Both the position numbers and the translations under genes were made by a program. A stretch of 39,247 bases of DNA from an uncultured beta proteobacterium. GTDB taxonomy: Bacteria; Pseudomonadota; Gammaproteobacteria; Burkholderiales; Burkholderiaceae_C. The notes beneath the pieces were generated by a model. That model was given only the letters and a program-made list of their open reading frames with translations, was not told the DNA's origin and did no database searches. The stretch spans positions 1-39,247 of the forward strand of contig CAIMXF010000287.1 of NCBI GenBank assembly GCA_903845345.1. The letters are read 5' to 3'. This document shows positions 16,551 to 23,506 of the stretch, piece by piece (position 1 is the stretch's first letter; every line of letters starts with the position of its first letter).

Positions 16551-17422
16551 ACGAAGCGATCCTCACCTGCGCGCTCACGGGCGTGCTCACCGATCCGACG
16601 CAGCATCCGGTGCCCGTCACGGCGGCGCAGATGGCCGCCGAGGCGCGCGACGCGTTCAACGCGGGCGCGTCCATCATGCACGTGCACATCCGCCGGCAGG
16701 AAGACGGGCAGGGGCACCTGCCGTCGTGGGATCCGGAGGTGGCCGCCGAAGTCTGCGACGCGATCCGCGCGGCCTGCCCGGGCGTGATCATCAACCTCAC
16801 CACGGGCGTGATCGGCAAGGACATCAGCGGCCCGGTCGCGTGCATCGCGCGCGTGAAGCCCGAGATCGCGGCGTGCAACGCGGGCAGCCTCAACTACCTC
16901 AAGCTGCGCTCCGACGGTCGCTGGGCGTGGCCGCCGATGGTGTTCGACAACCCGGTCGCCAAGGTGCAGCAGTTCCTGGACGCGATGGAGGCCGCGGGCG
17001 CGCATCCCGAGTTCGAGTGCTTCGACGTCGGCATCGTGCGGTCGGTGGGCATGTACCTGAGGTCGGGCATGTTCAAGCCGACGATGGGCACGCCCGAATA
17101 CAACCTGGTGATGGGCGTCGCCTCCGGCATGCCCTGCGACGCCGACCTGCTCGCGCTGCTGCCTCGCTGGATCGCGCCCGGCGCGGTCTGGCAGGCCACG
17201 CTGATCGGCCGCGAGGAGATCTGGCCCGTGCACCAGAAGACGGCCGAGCTCGGCGGCATGCTGCGCACCGGTCTCGAGGACAGCTTCTACCTGCCCGGCG
17301 GCGAACGCGCGAGCGGCAACGGGCCGATGATCGCCGCGCTGGCGCAGTGCGCGCAGCGCGCGGGACGTCCGATCGCGTCGCCCGCGCGAGTGCGCGAGTT
17401 GCTGGGACTCACCGCGCGCTAG
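16547..17422 (+). CDS. BKACE family beta-keto acid cleavage enzyme (DUF849)
   Basis: A 291-residue TIM-barrel protein of the BKACE family (formerly DUF849, Kce-like). Family reaction: a beta-keto acid plus acetyl-CoA gives acetoacetate plus a new acyl-CoA, at a zinc site. The His-x-His zinc pair is in MHVHIRR (45-50 region). Other family landmarks are NLTTG, FECFDVGIV and the late GLEDSFYLPGG...SGNGPMI. The 3' part is intact. AAGGAG precedes the ATG, which overlaps the alpha-subunit stop (ATGA), so it is firmly part of the operon. It occupies the place where HMG-CoA lyase would be expected in a leucine-degradation operon; that substitution is the odd point of this cluster. Its true substrate cannot be read from sequence. 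Confidence 0.9.
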   Translation: MNEAILTCALTGVLTDPTQHPVPVTAAQMAAEARDAFNAGASIMHVHIRRQEDGQGHLPSWDPEVAAEVCDAIRAACPGVIINLTTGVIGKDISGPVACIARVKPEIAACNAGSLNYLKLRSDGRWAWPPMVFDNPVAKVQQFLDAMEAAGAHPEFECFDVGIVRSVGMYLRSGMFKPTMGTPEYNLVMGVASGMPCDADLLALLPRWIAPGAVWQATLIGREEIWPVHQKTAELGGMLRTGLEDSFYLPGGERASGNGPMIAALAQCAQRAGRPIASPARVRELLGLTAR

Positions 17423-17520
17423 CGTGCCATCGACGTCGCGAAGATGGTGGCGGCGCGGCGAGGGGGATCGTCGCGCGGCAGGCGCTGACCGTCCGTCGCG
17501 AGCGGCCCGGTCGGCGTCGT

Positions 17521-17874
17521 TCAGCGGCTGCGGGCGCGTCCCGACGACAGTCGGCGAGCGACGTGGAACAGGTCCGACGTCGGCTCCGCCTTGCAAAGCG
17601 CGAGGATGCGCGGCTGCAGTTCGTCGTAGGCGGGCACCTCGACGTCGGACGTGCCGTCCAGCGCGGTCGCCACCGACGCGATGCCCGACAGGTAGCCCTG
17701 CGCCCAGGTCAGCAGCGGCATGCGGTCGGCCACGGCCGGGCTCGACAGGCGGCTGACCACGACGGTGCAGCGCATCAGCCCCGGTCCCGAGGGCACTTCC
17801 AGCGCGGACGCCGATGGGCTCGACAGCGCGCAGAGTGCCGCCATTGCCGAGAGCATGCAGGGAAGACTTCTCAT
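17521..17874 (-). CDS. Small secreted hypothetical protein (Rap1a-like pattern)
   Basis: A 117-residue protein with a signal peptide (MRSLPCMLSAMAALCALSSPSASA, cleavage near residue 24). The mature part is about 93 residues with two cysteines (C36, C94) that could form a disulfide. The pattern W-A-Q-G-Y-L-S-G near residues 57-63, followed by a late Cys and a terminal helix, resembles small periplasmic proteins of the Rap1a/Tai-immunity-like type. This is a weak similarity by eye, with no T6SS effector gene nearby to support an immunity role. Start at 17872-17874 was chosen because it gives the signal peptide; the frame stays open for a further 128 codons upstream without any sign of coding content. 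Confidence 0.65.
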   Translation of the reverse strand: MRSLPCMLSAMAALCALSSPSASALEVPSGPGLMRCTVVVSRLSSPAVADRMPLLTWAQGYLSGIASVATALDGTSDVEVPAYDELQPRILALCKAEPTSDLFHVARRLSSGRARSR

Positions 17875-18480
17875 GATCGCATCTCCAGATTGCCAGCTGC
17901 GAGCACGATGCTCACCAACATGTCCGAAGCTTCGCATGGCGCCCGGGTCGCCAGTCCGGCGAGCAGGGTCGCATTCGCGGTGCTGTTCGATCAAGGTTCG
18001 CGGCGGGATCGAAGCCACCGTGGACGTCGGGGCGTCAGGGAAAGCTCGAGCGCTTTGCGCTTGACGGCGAACCGACAATCCCGCGTGCCGTGCCGCCTTG
18101 AGCCAGGCTGTGCACGCCGAAGCAGCGGCGCCGCTGGAAAAGTGGCCGCGCGGCCTGGCCGCTGACAGGACGATCGATCCCTTCCCTGCAGTTGCCGCCC
18201 CCACGAGCTTCGGCTTTGGAGCAATCTCCATGAGAAAGTACCTGGCGCTGTCTCTCACTAAAGAGCGTCACCTGCCACGGCAATGCATGAACATCGCGCC
18301 TGACTCGCAGCCCTGGCAAATGACCACGAGCGCCTCACTCACAAGCTCCGCCTTCAATCCCTTTGAGCGGCCGATTCGCCGCTTCGGATCCGCCTCTATC
18401 GATACCCGCAACGGGCCGCGAGCCACCCCATCCGCGCGTCCCTGGACTATGCTTGGAGCACTCGCCTCAGGAGACTCACC
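17875..18480. other. Intergenic stretch of about 600 bp with no convincing gene
   Basis: Neither strand shows a protein I would defend. Short frames exist (for example 18231-18484 plus strand, and a minus-strand frame ending at 18268), but they lack a recognisable domain, a good ribosome-binding site or typical codon bias. It should contain promoters for the secreted protein to the left and the membrane protein to the right. TATGCT near 18449 may be a -10 for the latter. A degraded gene remnant is possible. Confidence 0.4.
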
Positions 18481-18870
18481 ATGATCGCAATCGCAGGCGG
18501 CCTTCTCGCCGCATTGGGCATCCTCGCCGGCGCGCTGCTCGCCGCCGCGCCATTCGGGCTGGTGGCGGACGCGCCGGGCGTGTCGCTGTGGATCCTGTTC
18601 CCGCTGCTGACGATGGTGGGCTGGTTCATGCTCGTCGTCAGCGACCTGGATCCGCTGCGCGGCACGGCCACGCGCTGGGTGGCGACGCCGCTGCTCGTGT
18701 TGGCGCTGCTGGCGGCGGTCGGGCTGGTGGTCGGCGGCGCCGGGCTGGTGGCCGTGCGGGGCATGACGGGCATGCTGTCGCTGTGCTACGTGCTCATCGT
18801 GGGCGGCGTGCTGGGCGCGACGGGCACGGCCGCGTACAGCCGCAAGGCGGGGCCGCCGCCGACGTTCTGA
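18481..18870 (+). CDS. Small integral membrane protein
   Basis: A 129-residue very hydrophobic protein with about four predicted membrane segments: residues 3-28, 36-55, 67-93 and 97-117. The segments are Leu/Ala/Gly/Val-rich and separated by short polar turns such as SDLDPLRGTATRW. It ends in a short basic, Pro-rich tail. CAGGAGACTCACC before the ATG provides a good ribosome-binding site. No family or motif is recognised. It stands alone between an apparently empty stretch and the terminator of the convergent PilZ gene. Confidence 0.75.
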   Translation: MIAIAGGLLAALGILAGALLAAAPFGLVADAPGVSLWILFPLLTMVGWFMLVVSDLDPLRGTATRWVATPLLVLALLAAVGLVVGGAGLVAVRGMTGMLSLCYVLIVGGVLGATGTAAYSRKAGPPPTF

Positions 18871-18883
18871 CGCTGGGGCCCGT

Positions 18884-18910
18884 AACGAAAAGGCCGCCCG
18901 CGGGCGGCCT
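18884..18910 (-). terminator. Rho-independent terminator after the PilZ gene
   Basis: A perfect 20-bp palindrome, AGGCCGCCCGCGGGCGGCCT, at 18891-18910 begins seven bases beyond the minus-strand PilZ stop at 18918. On the minus strand it is followed by TTTCGTTAC, giving a GC stem plus a short U-run. It may also reduce read-through from the plus-strand membrane-protein gene, which ends at 18870. Confidence 0.75.
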
Positions 18911-18917
18911 GGCCTGG

Positions 18918-19349
18918 CTACTTGCGCAGGCGCCGTATCCACTTGTCCAGCAGGTCGCGGCCTTCCGCGGGCAGCGAGACCCACATGCCGCCGCACATCA
19001 TGTCCTGGCCCTTGACGACGACGTAGGTCGTCTTGATGGTGCCGCTGACCGGCGTGATCTTGCCGACCTCGTGCAGGCCCGGCACGCCCACCGCGAAGTT
19101 CAGCACCGAGTTCGGCGGGATGTTCTGGTCGGTCACCAGTCCGACGCCGCTCTCCGACAGGTCGCGCACGCGCAGCTCGAGCACCTTGCCGTTGGGCAAC
19201 TGCACGCGCGCGGGCCAGGACACCTTGACGCGCTGCTCCTTGCGGCCGTCGGCGGCCGAGGTGCCGGGCAGGGGTGAGGTCGGCAGGACCGGCGAGGGCG
19301 GCGCGGGAGCGTCGAACAGGGCGTCGACGTCTTCGGGAGGGGTCGTCAT
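18918..19349 (-). CDS. PilZ domain protein (c-di-GMP receptor)
   Basis: A 143-residue protein with a Pro-rich N-terminal tail of about 33 residues and one PilZ domain. Both c-di-GMP-binding motifs are present: RxxxR at 36-40 (RKEQR) and D/NxSxxG at 63-68 (DLSESG). Ligand binding is therefore expected. Output is unknown; PilZ proteins often tune motility, secretion or exopolysaccharide. It lies 18 bases downstream of the ABC exporter gene on the same strand and just before a strong terminator, so the two are likely co-transcribed, with PilZ last. Two c-di-GMP-metabolising proteins are encoded elsewhere in this window (26.6-28.7 kb and 35.9-37.9 kb). Confidence 0.9.
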   Translation of the reverse strand: MTTPPEDVDALFDAPAPPSPVLPTSPLPGTSAADGRKEQRVKVSWPARVQLPNGKVLELRVRDLSESGVGLVTDQNIPPNSVLNFAVGVPGLHEVGKITPVSGTIKTTYVVVKGQDMMCGGMWVSLPAEGRDLLDKWIRRLRK

Positions 19350-19367
19350 GGGATGGCGCGGGGGCGA

Positions 19368-21221
19368 TCAGGCTGCTTCTTGAGGTTCGGCCGTCTCGGC
19401 GGAGCGTTCGAGCGGGTCGGTGTGGAACTGCATTCTGGCAAGTTTCGCGTAGAGGCCGTCGCGCTGCATCAATTCCTGATGGTTTCCCTCTTCGATGATG
19501 CGGCCTTGTTCCATCACGATGATGCGGTCGGCCTTCTGGACGGTGGCCAGCCGGTGCGCGATGACCAGCGTGGTGCGGTCGGCCATCGCGGCCTCGAGCG
19601 CGGCCTGCACCATGCGTTCGCTCTCGGCGTCGAGCGCGCTGGTGGCCTCGTCGAGCAGCAGCAGCGGCGGGTTCTTCAGCATCGCGCGCGCGATCGCGAT
19701 GCGCTGGCGCTGGCCGCCCGACAAGCGCACGCCGCGCTCGCCGAGGAAGGTCTGGTAGCCCTCGGGCAGGCGCTGGATGAACTCGTCGGCGAACGCGGCG
19801 CGCGCGGCGGCGATCACCTCGTCGTCGGTGGCATCGGGCCGGCCGTAGCGGATGTTCTCCATCGCGTTGGCCGAGAACACGGTCGAGTCCTGCGGCACGA
19901 TGCCGATGCGCGAGCGCAGCTCGTGGAGCGAGGTGGCGCGCACGTCGACGCCGTCGAGCGTCACCGCGCCGCCATCGGTGTCGTAGAAGCGCAGCAACAG
20001 CTGGAACACCGTGCTCTTGCCCGCGCCGCTGGGGCCCACCAGCGCCACCGTCTCGCCCGGCTTGACGCGCAGCGAGTAGTCGGCCAGCGCCGCGTGCTGC
20101 GGGCGCGACGGGTAGTGGAACTGCACGTGGCTCAGCTCGACGGAGGAGCCCGAGCGCGCGGGCGGCAGCGTGAGCGGCGCGGCCGGGTCGACCACGGGCG
20201 ACACCGCGGCCAGCAGCTCCATCAGGCGCTCGGTGGCGCCCGCGGCGCGCAGCAGGTCGCCGTAGACCTCGGACAGCACCGCCACGCTGCTGACCAGCAG
20301 CATCACGTAGACCACCGTCTCGCCGAGATGGCCGGCCGTGATGCGCCCGCCGAGCACCGCCTGGGTGCCCTGGTACAGGCCCCACAGCAGCGCCCCGAAG
20401 GTGGCGCTGATGATGAAGGCGACCAGGAACGAGCGCATGCGCGTGCGCTTCTTCGCGGTGTCGAACGCGTTCTCCGTCGACACCTCGAAGCGCCCCGCCT
20501 CGCGGCCTTCCTGCGTGTAGCTCTGCACGACGGGGATCGCGTTGAGCACCTCGGCGGCGATCGCGCTGGAGTCGGCCACGCGATCCTGGCTGGCCCGGCT
20601 CAGCTTGCGCACGCGGCGGCCGAAGGCCATCGTCGGCGCGACCACCAGGATCAGGATGCCCAGCACCTGCGTCATCACATACGGGTTGGTGACGATCAGC
20701 ATCACCATCGCGCCGGCGCCCATCACGGCGTTGCGCAGGCCCATCGACAGGCTGGAGCCGACCACCTGCTGCACCAGCGTGGTGTCGGTGGTCAGGCGCG
20801 ACAGCACCTCGCCGGTGGCGTTGGTCTCGAAGAACGCGGGGCTCTGACGGACGACGTGGCGGTAGACGGCGTTGCGCAGGTCGGCGGTGATGCGCTCGCC
20901 CAGCCACGTCACCGAATAGAAGCGCAGCGCCGAGAACACGCCCAGCGCCACGCCCACGGCGAACAGCTCGAGGAAGTGGTCGCGCAGGGCCATCAGGCGC
21001 TCGCCGTTGGCCGCGGCCGACGCCGCGCCCGCGGCGGACACGCCCAGCCCGCCGTCGATGAGCTTGCGCAGCGCGACCGGGAACGCGAGCGTGGTGAGCG
21101 ACGCGGCCACGAGGAACACGATCGCCGCGACGATGCGCCAGCGATACGGTCGCAGGAACGGAAGGAGGCCAGACAGCGAGCGCGGGGTCGCCGCCTTCGC
21201 GCGTTGGGATGCTGAGGTCAT
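19368..21221 (-). CDS. ABC exporter half-transporter, MsbA/ABCB-like (fused permease-ATPase)
   Basis: A 617-residue half-transporter. Six membrane helices lie in residues 25-325, with the typical ABCB coupling segments GERITADLRNAVYRHV and FFETNATGEVLSRLTTDT. The nucleotide-binding domain follows: Walker A GPSGAGKST (396-404), signature LSGGQRQR (500-507), Walker B LLLLDE (520-525) and H-loop His556 (IAHRL). It should work as a homodimer exporting a lipid or hydrophobic compound. I recall an MsbA-related subfamily of this kind, but lipid A transport is not implied. The start ATG at 21219-21221 faces marR across a 130-bp divergent region, so MarR control is possible. PilZ follows 18 bases downstream. 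Confidence 0.94.
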   Translation of the reverse strand: MTSASQRAKAATPRSLSGLLPFLRPYRWRIVAAIVFLVAASLTTLAFPVALRKLIDGGLGVSAAGAASAAANGERLMALRDHFLELFAVGVALGVFSALRFYSVTWLGERITADLRNAVYRHVVRQSPAFFETNATGEVLSRLTTDTTLVQQVVGSSLSMGLRNAVMGAGAMVMLIVTNPYVMTQVLGILILVVAPTMAFGRRVRKLSRASQDRVADSSAIAAEVLNAIPVVQSYTQEGREAGRFEVSTENAFDTAKKRTRMRSFLVAFIISATFGALLWGLYQGTQAVLGGRITAGHLGETVVYVMLLVSSVAVLSEVYGDLLRAAGATERLMELLAAVSPVVDPAAPLTLPPARSGSSVELSHVQFHYPSRPQHAALADYSLRVKPGETVALVGPSGAGKSTVFQLLLRFYDTDGGAVTLDGVDVRATSLHELRSRIGIVPQDSTVFSANAMENIRYGRPDATDDEVIAAARAAFADEFIQRLPEGYQTFLGERGVRLSGGQRQRIAIARAMLKNPPLLLLDEATSALDAESERMVQAALEAAMADRTTLVIAHRLATVQKADRIIVMEQGRIIEEGNHQELMQRDGLYAKLARMQFHTDPLERSAETAEPQEAA

Positions 21222-21312
21222 GGGGGCCAGTCTACGAGGTGACTGTTACTTGGGACTTTTTTGTGCGAGACAAAGGGTATTCCCCCACACAATTAAAGCC
21301 TATTCAATCATT

Positions 21313-21326
21313 GTCAATGCATTGAC
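21313..21326. promoter_or_regulatory. Perfect 14-bp palindrome, candidate MarR operator
   Basis: GTCAATGCATTGAC reads identically on both strands. It lies in the AT-rich 130-bp gap between the ABC exporter gene and marR, 25 bases before the marR start. TATATT at 21339-21344 is a likely -10 for marR, about 7 bases before the ATG, which suggests a leaderless or very short-leader transcript. The palindrome would cover the -35 area. MarR proteins usually bind such inverted repeats near their own gene, so autoregulation and control of the adjacent exporter and efflux genes is a reasonable guess. Confidence 0.5.
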
Positions 21327-21351
21327 TGCCTAAGCAAGTATATTCCTGCCC

Positions 21352-21867
21352 ATGTCATCCACCAACGATCCCCTCCCACGGGCCGATTTCTACTCTGCCG
21401 AGGGCTACACCCAGGAAGAGAGCGTCGGGGCCGTGCTCAAGGGCGTCATCGGGTCCATCACGCACCAGGTCGACCGCCGCCTGGTCGACCACGACCTGAC
21501 GCACGCCCAGTGGGTGCCGTTGTTCAAGCTGGCCCACGGCGAATGCGGCACCGTGGCCGAACTCGCCCGCACGCTGCAGAGCGACCCGGGCGCGATGACG
21601 CGCGCGCTGGACCGCCTCGAAGCCAAGGGCCTGGTCGCCCGCGTGCGCTCGAGCGAGGACCGGCGCGTGGTGAACCTGGAACTGACCGAGGCCGGCCGCG
21701 AAGTGGCCGCCGTCGTCCCCGCCGTGCTGGCCGAGGTGCTCAACCTCCACCTCGCCGGCTTCTCCAAGGAAGAGTGGCGCGCCCTGCTGAGCATGCTCAA
21801 GCGCATGCGCGCCAACGGCGATGCCCTGCGCGCCGCCCCTGCCAACAATTCAGCGACCCCGGACTGA
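21352..21867 (+). CDS. MarR family transcriptional regulator
   Basis: A 171-residue winged-helix regulator. The recognition helix region is TVAELARTLQSDPGAMTRALDRLEAKGLV and the wing is RVRSSEDRRVVNLELTEAG, both diagnostic for MarR. A terminal helix-rich segment provides dimerisation. No ribosome-binding site is evident before the ATG at 21352, fitting a leaderless start. It is followed by the outer-membrane lipoprotein, EmrA and EmrB genes, the classic arrangement in which a MarR repressor senses a phenolic or aromatic toxin and releases a tripartite efflux operon. The inducer is unknown. Confidence 0.92.
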   Translation: MSSTNDPLPRADFYSAEGYTQEESVGAVLKGVIGSITHQVDRRLVDHDLTHAQWVPLFKLAHGECGTVAELARTLQSDPGAMTRALDRLEAKGLVARVRSSEDRRVVNLELTEAGREVAAVVPAVLAEVLNLHLAGFSKEEWRALLSMLKRMRANGDALRAAPANNSATPD

Positions 21868-21999
21868 AAGACTCCCATGCCTTGCGCCAATCGACAACAA
21901 CAATGCCCGCGCCGTGCGGGCGAGACGCCGAAGACCGGCGAATCTCAGCCGTCGGCCAAGCCCTCGCGCAAAGGCGCGCAACGGGGCCTGACCATCGAC

Positions 22000-23499
22000 A
22001 TGCCGCGCGTGCTGTCGACCAGCACGCTGGCGCTGGCCGTCGCCTCGGCGGCGGTGCTGATGCTGGCCGGCTGCGCCGACTTCGGCCACCCCTCGGCGCC
22101 GGTCGCCCGGCGCACGCCGGACTCGCTGGGCCTGTCGGCCAGCCAGCAGACGACCGCGGTCGATGCGCAGTGGTGGCACCAGTTCGGTGACGCCCAGCTC
22201 GACAGGCTGGTCGCCAAGGCACTCGACGGTTCGCCGAACCTGGGCGCGGCCCGGGCGCGCGTCACGCGTGCGCAGTCGGTCGCCGAGGCGGTGCACGGCA
22301 GCGAACTGCCGCAGGTCGGCTTCACCGGATCGGTCTCGCGCGAGCTGCTCTCGAAGAACGGCATCTTCCCGCCGCCGTACGCCGGCACCATCTTCAACCA
22401 GTCCGACCTGACAATGGGCCTGACTTGGGATGCCGACCTGTTCGGCGGCCAGAAGCGCGAGCTCGAAAGCGCGCTGGGCCAGGCGCGCGCCGCCCAGGCC
22501 GATGCGGACGTCGCCGCGCAGCAGATCGCGGCCCAGGTCGTGCGCACGTATTTCACGCTCGCGCGCCTCGAGAGCCAGCGCGTGGTCGTGCAGCGCACCT
22601 ACGACCAGCGCAAGCAGATGCTGTCGCTGATCAACCAGCGTGTCGGCGCCGGCCTCGACACCATCGTCGAACAGAAGCAGGGCGAGGGCGCGCTGCCCGA
22701 CACCCTGGCCCAGATCGAATCGCTCGACGAGCAGATCGACCTGACGCGCCACATGCTGGCCGCGCTCACCGCGCAGCCGATGGATTCGCTCGCCACGCTG
22801 GCGCCCACCCTGGACCAGCTGCACGCGTCGGCCCAGCCGCCGGTGCTCGGCGCCGACCTGATCGCGCGACGTCCGGACGTCGCCGCGGCGCTCGCGCGCG
22901 TCGAGGCTGCGACCCAGGAAGTCGCCGCCCAGCGCACCAAGTTCTACCCGGACCTCAACTTCTCCGCGGGCTTCGGGCTGGATTCGATCCACCTCGACAA
23001 GCTCGTCGAGCTGCCCAGCAAGGCCTGGAACTTCGGCCCTGCGGTGCACCTGCCCATCTTCGAAGGCGGCCAGCTGCGCGCCCAGCTGAAGGGCAAGGGC
23101 GCCGACCGCGACGCCGCGATCCAGGCCTACAACCAGCAGGTGATCGACGCCGTGCGCGAAGCGGCCGACGCCGCCACGTCCGCGGCCTCGATCGGCCGCC
23201 AGCTGGCGCTGCAGCGCCAGGCGCTGGAAGCCTCGACCGCCAGCTACGATTACTCGCAGTCGCGCTACGGCCAGGGCCTGGGCAACCTGCTGATCGTGCT
23301 GAACTCCGAGACCCAGATGCTCAACGAGCGCCGCCTCGAGGTCGACCTCGAGTACCGCGCCCTCGACGTCCAGGCCCAGCTGATGAAGGCCCTCGGGGGC
23401 GGCTGGACGGCCGGCACCGCCACCGCATCGCCCGCTGCTGCCGCCGCGTCCGCACCGACGACCGCGACCGCCAAGAACGACAACCTCACGCCCGCCTAA
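22000..23499 (+). CDS. Outer-membrane efflux lipoprotein, NodT/OprM type
   Basis: A 499-residue outer-membrane channel of the efflux family. The start at 22000 gives MPRVLSTSTLALAVASAAVLMLAGC, with lipobox LAGC and Cys25 as the lipidation site. An in-frame ATG at 21877 would add 41 polar residues and hide the signal, so it is disfavoured. Two outer-membrane efflux repeats follow (WWHQFGDAQLDRLVAKAL early; the second repeat begins near VAAALARVEAATQEV). The segment FGPAVHLPIFEGGQL is typical of the family. It forms a trimeric TolC-like duct for the EmrA-EmrB pair encoded immediately downstream (7-base gap). Residues after about 470 are an Ala/Thr-rich tail. Confidence 0.92.
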   Translation: MPRVLSTSTLALAVASAAVLMLAGCADFGHPSAPVARRTPDSLGLSASQQTTAVDAQWWHQFGDAQLDRLVAKALDGSPNLGAARARVTRAQSVAEAVHGSELPQVGFTGSVSRELLSKNGIFPPPYAGTIFNQSDLTMGLTWDADLFGGQKRELESALGQARAAQADADVAAQQIAAQVVRTYFTLARLESQRVVVQRTYDQRKQMLSLINQRVGAGLDTIVEQKQGEGALPDTLAQIESLDEQIDLTRHMLAALTAQPMDSLATLAPTLDQLHASAQPPVLGADLIARRPDVAAALARVEAATQEVAAQRTKFYPDLNFSAGFGLDSIHLDKLVELPSKAWNFGPAVHLPIFEGGQLRAQLKGKGADRDAAIQAYNQQVIDAVREAADAATSAASIGRQLALQRQALEASTASYDYSQSRYGQGLGNLLIVLNSETQMLNERRLEVDLEYRALDVQAQLMKALGGGWTAGTATASPAAAAASAPTTATAKNDNLTPA

Positions 23500-23506
23500 G
23501 ACCATC

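Noticed and set aside
18268-18400. Minus-strand peptide ending CQGCESGAMFMHCRGR as a possible gene remnant
   Set aside because: No family recognised, no start with a ribosome-binding site, and too short to support.
19353-21215. Plus-strand open frame of 620 codons opposite the ABC exporter gene
   Set aside because: His/Arg-rich shadow frame; the minus strand has intact Walker A, signature and Walker B motifs.
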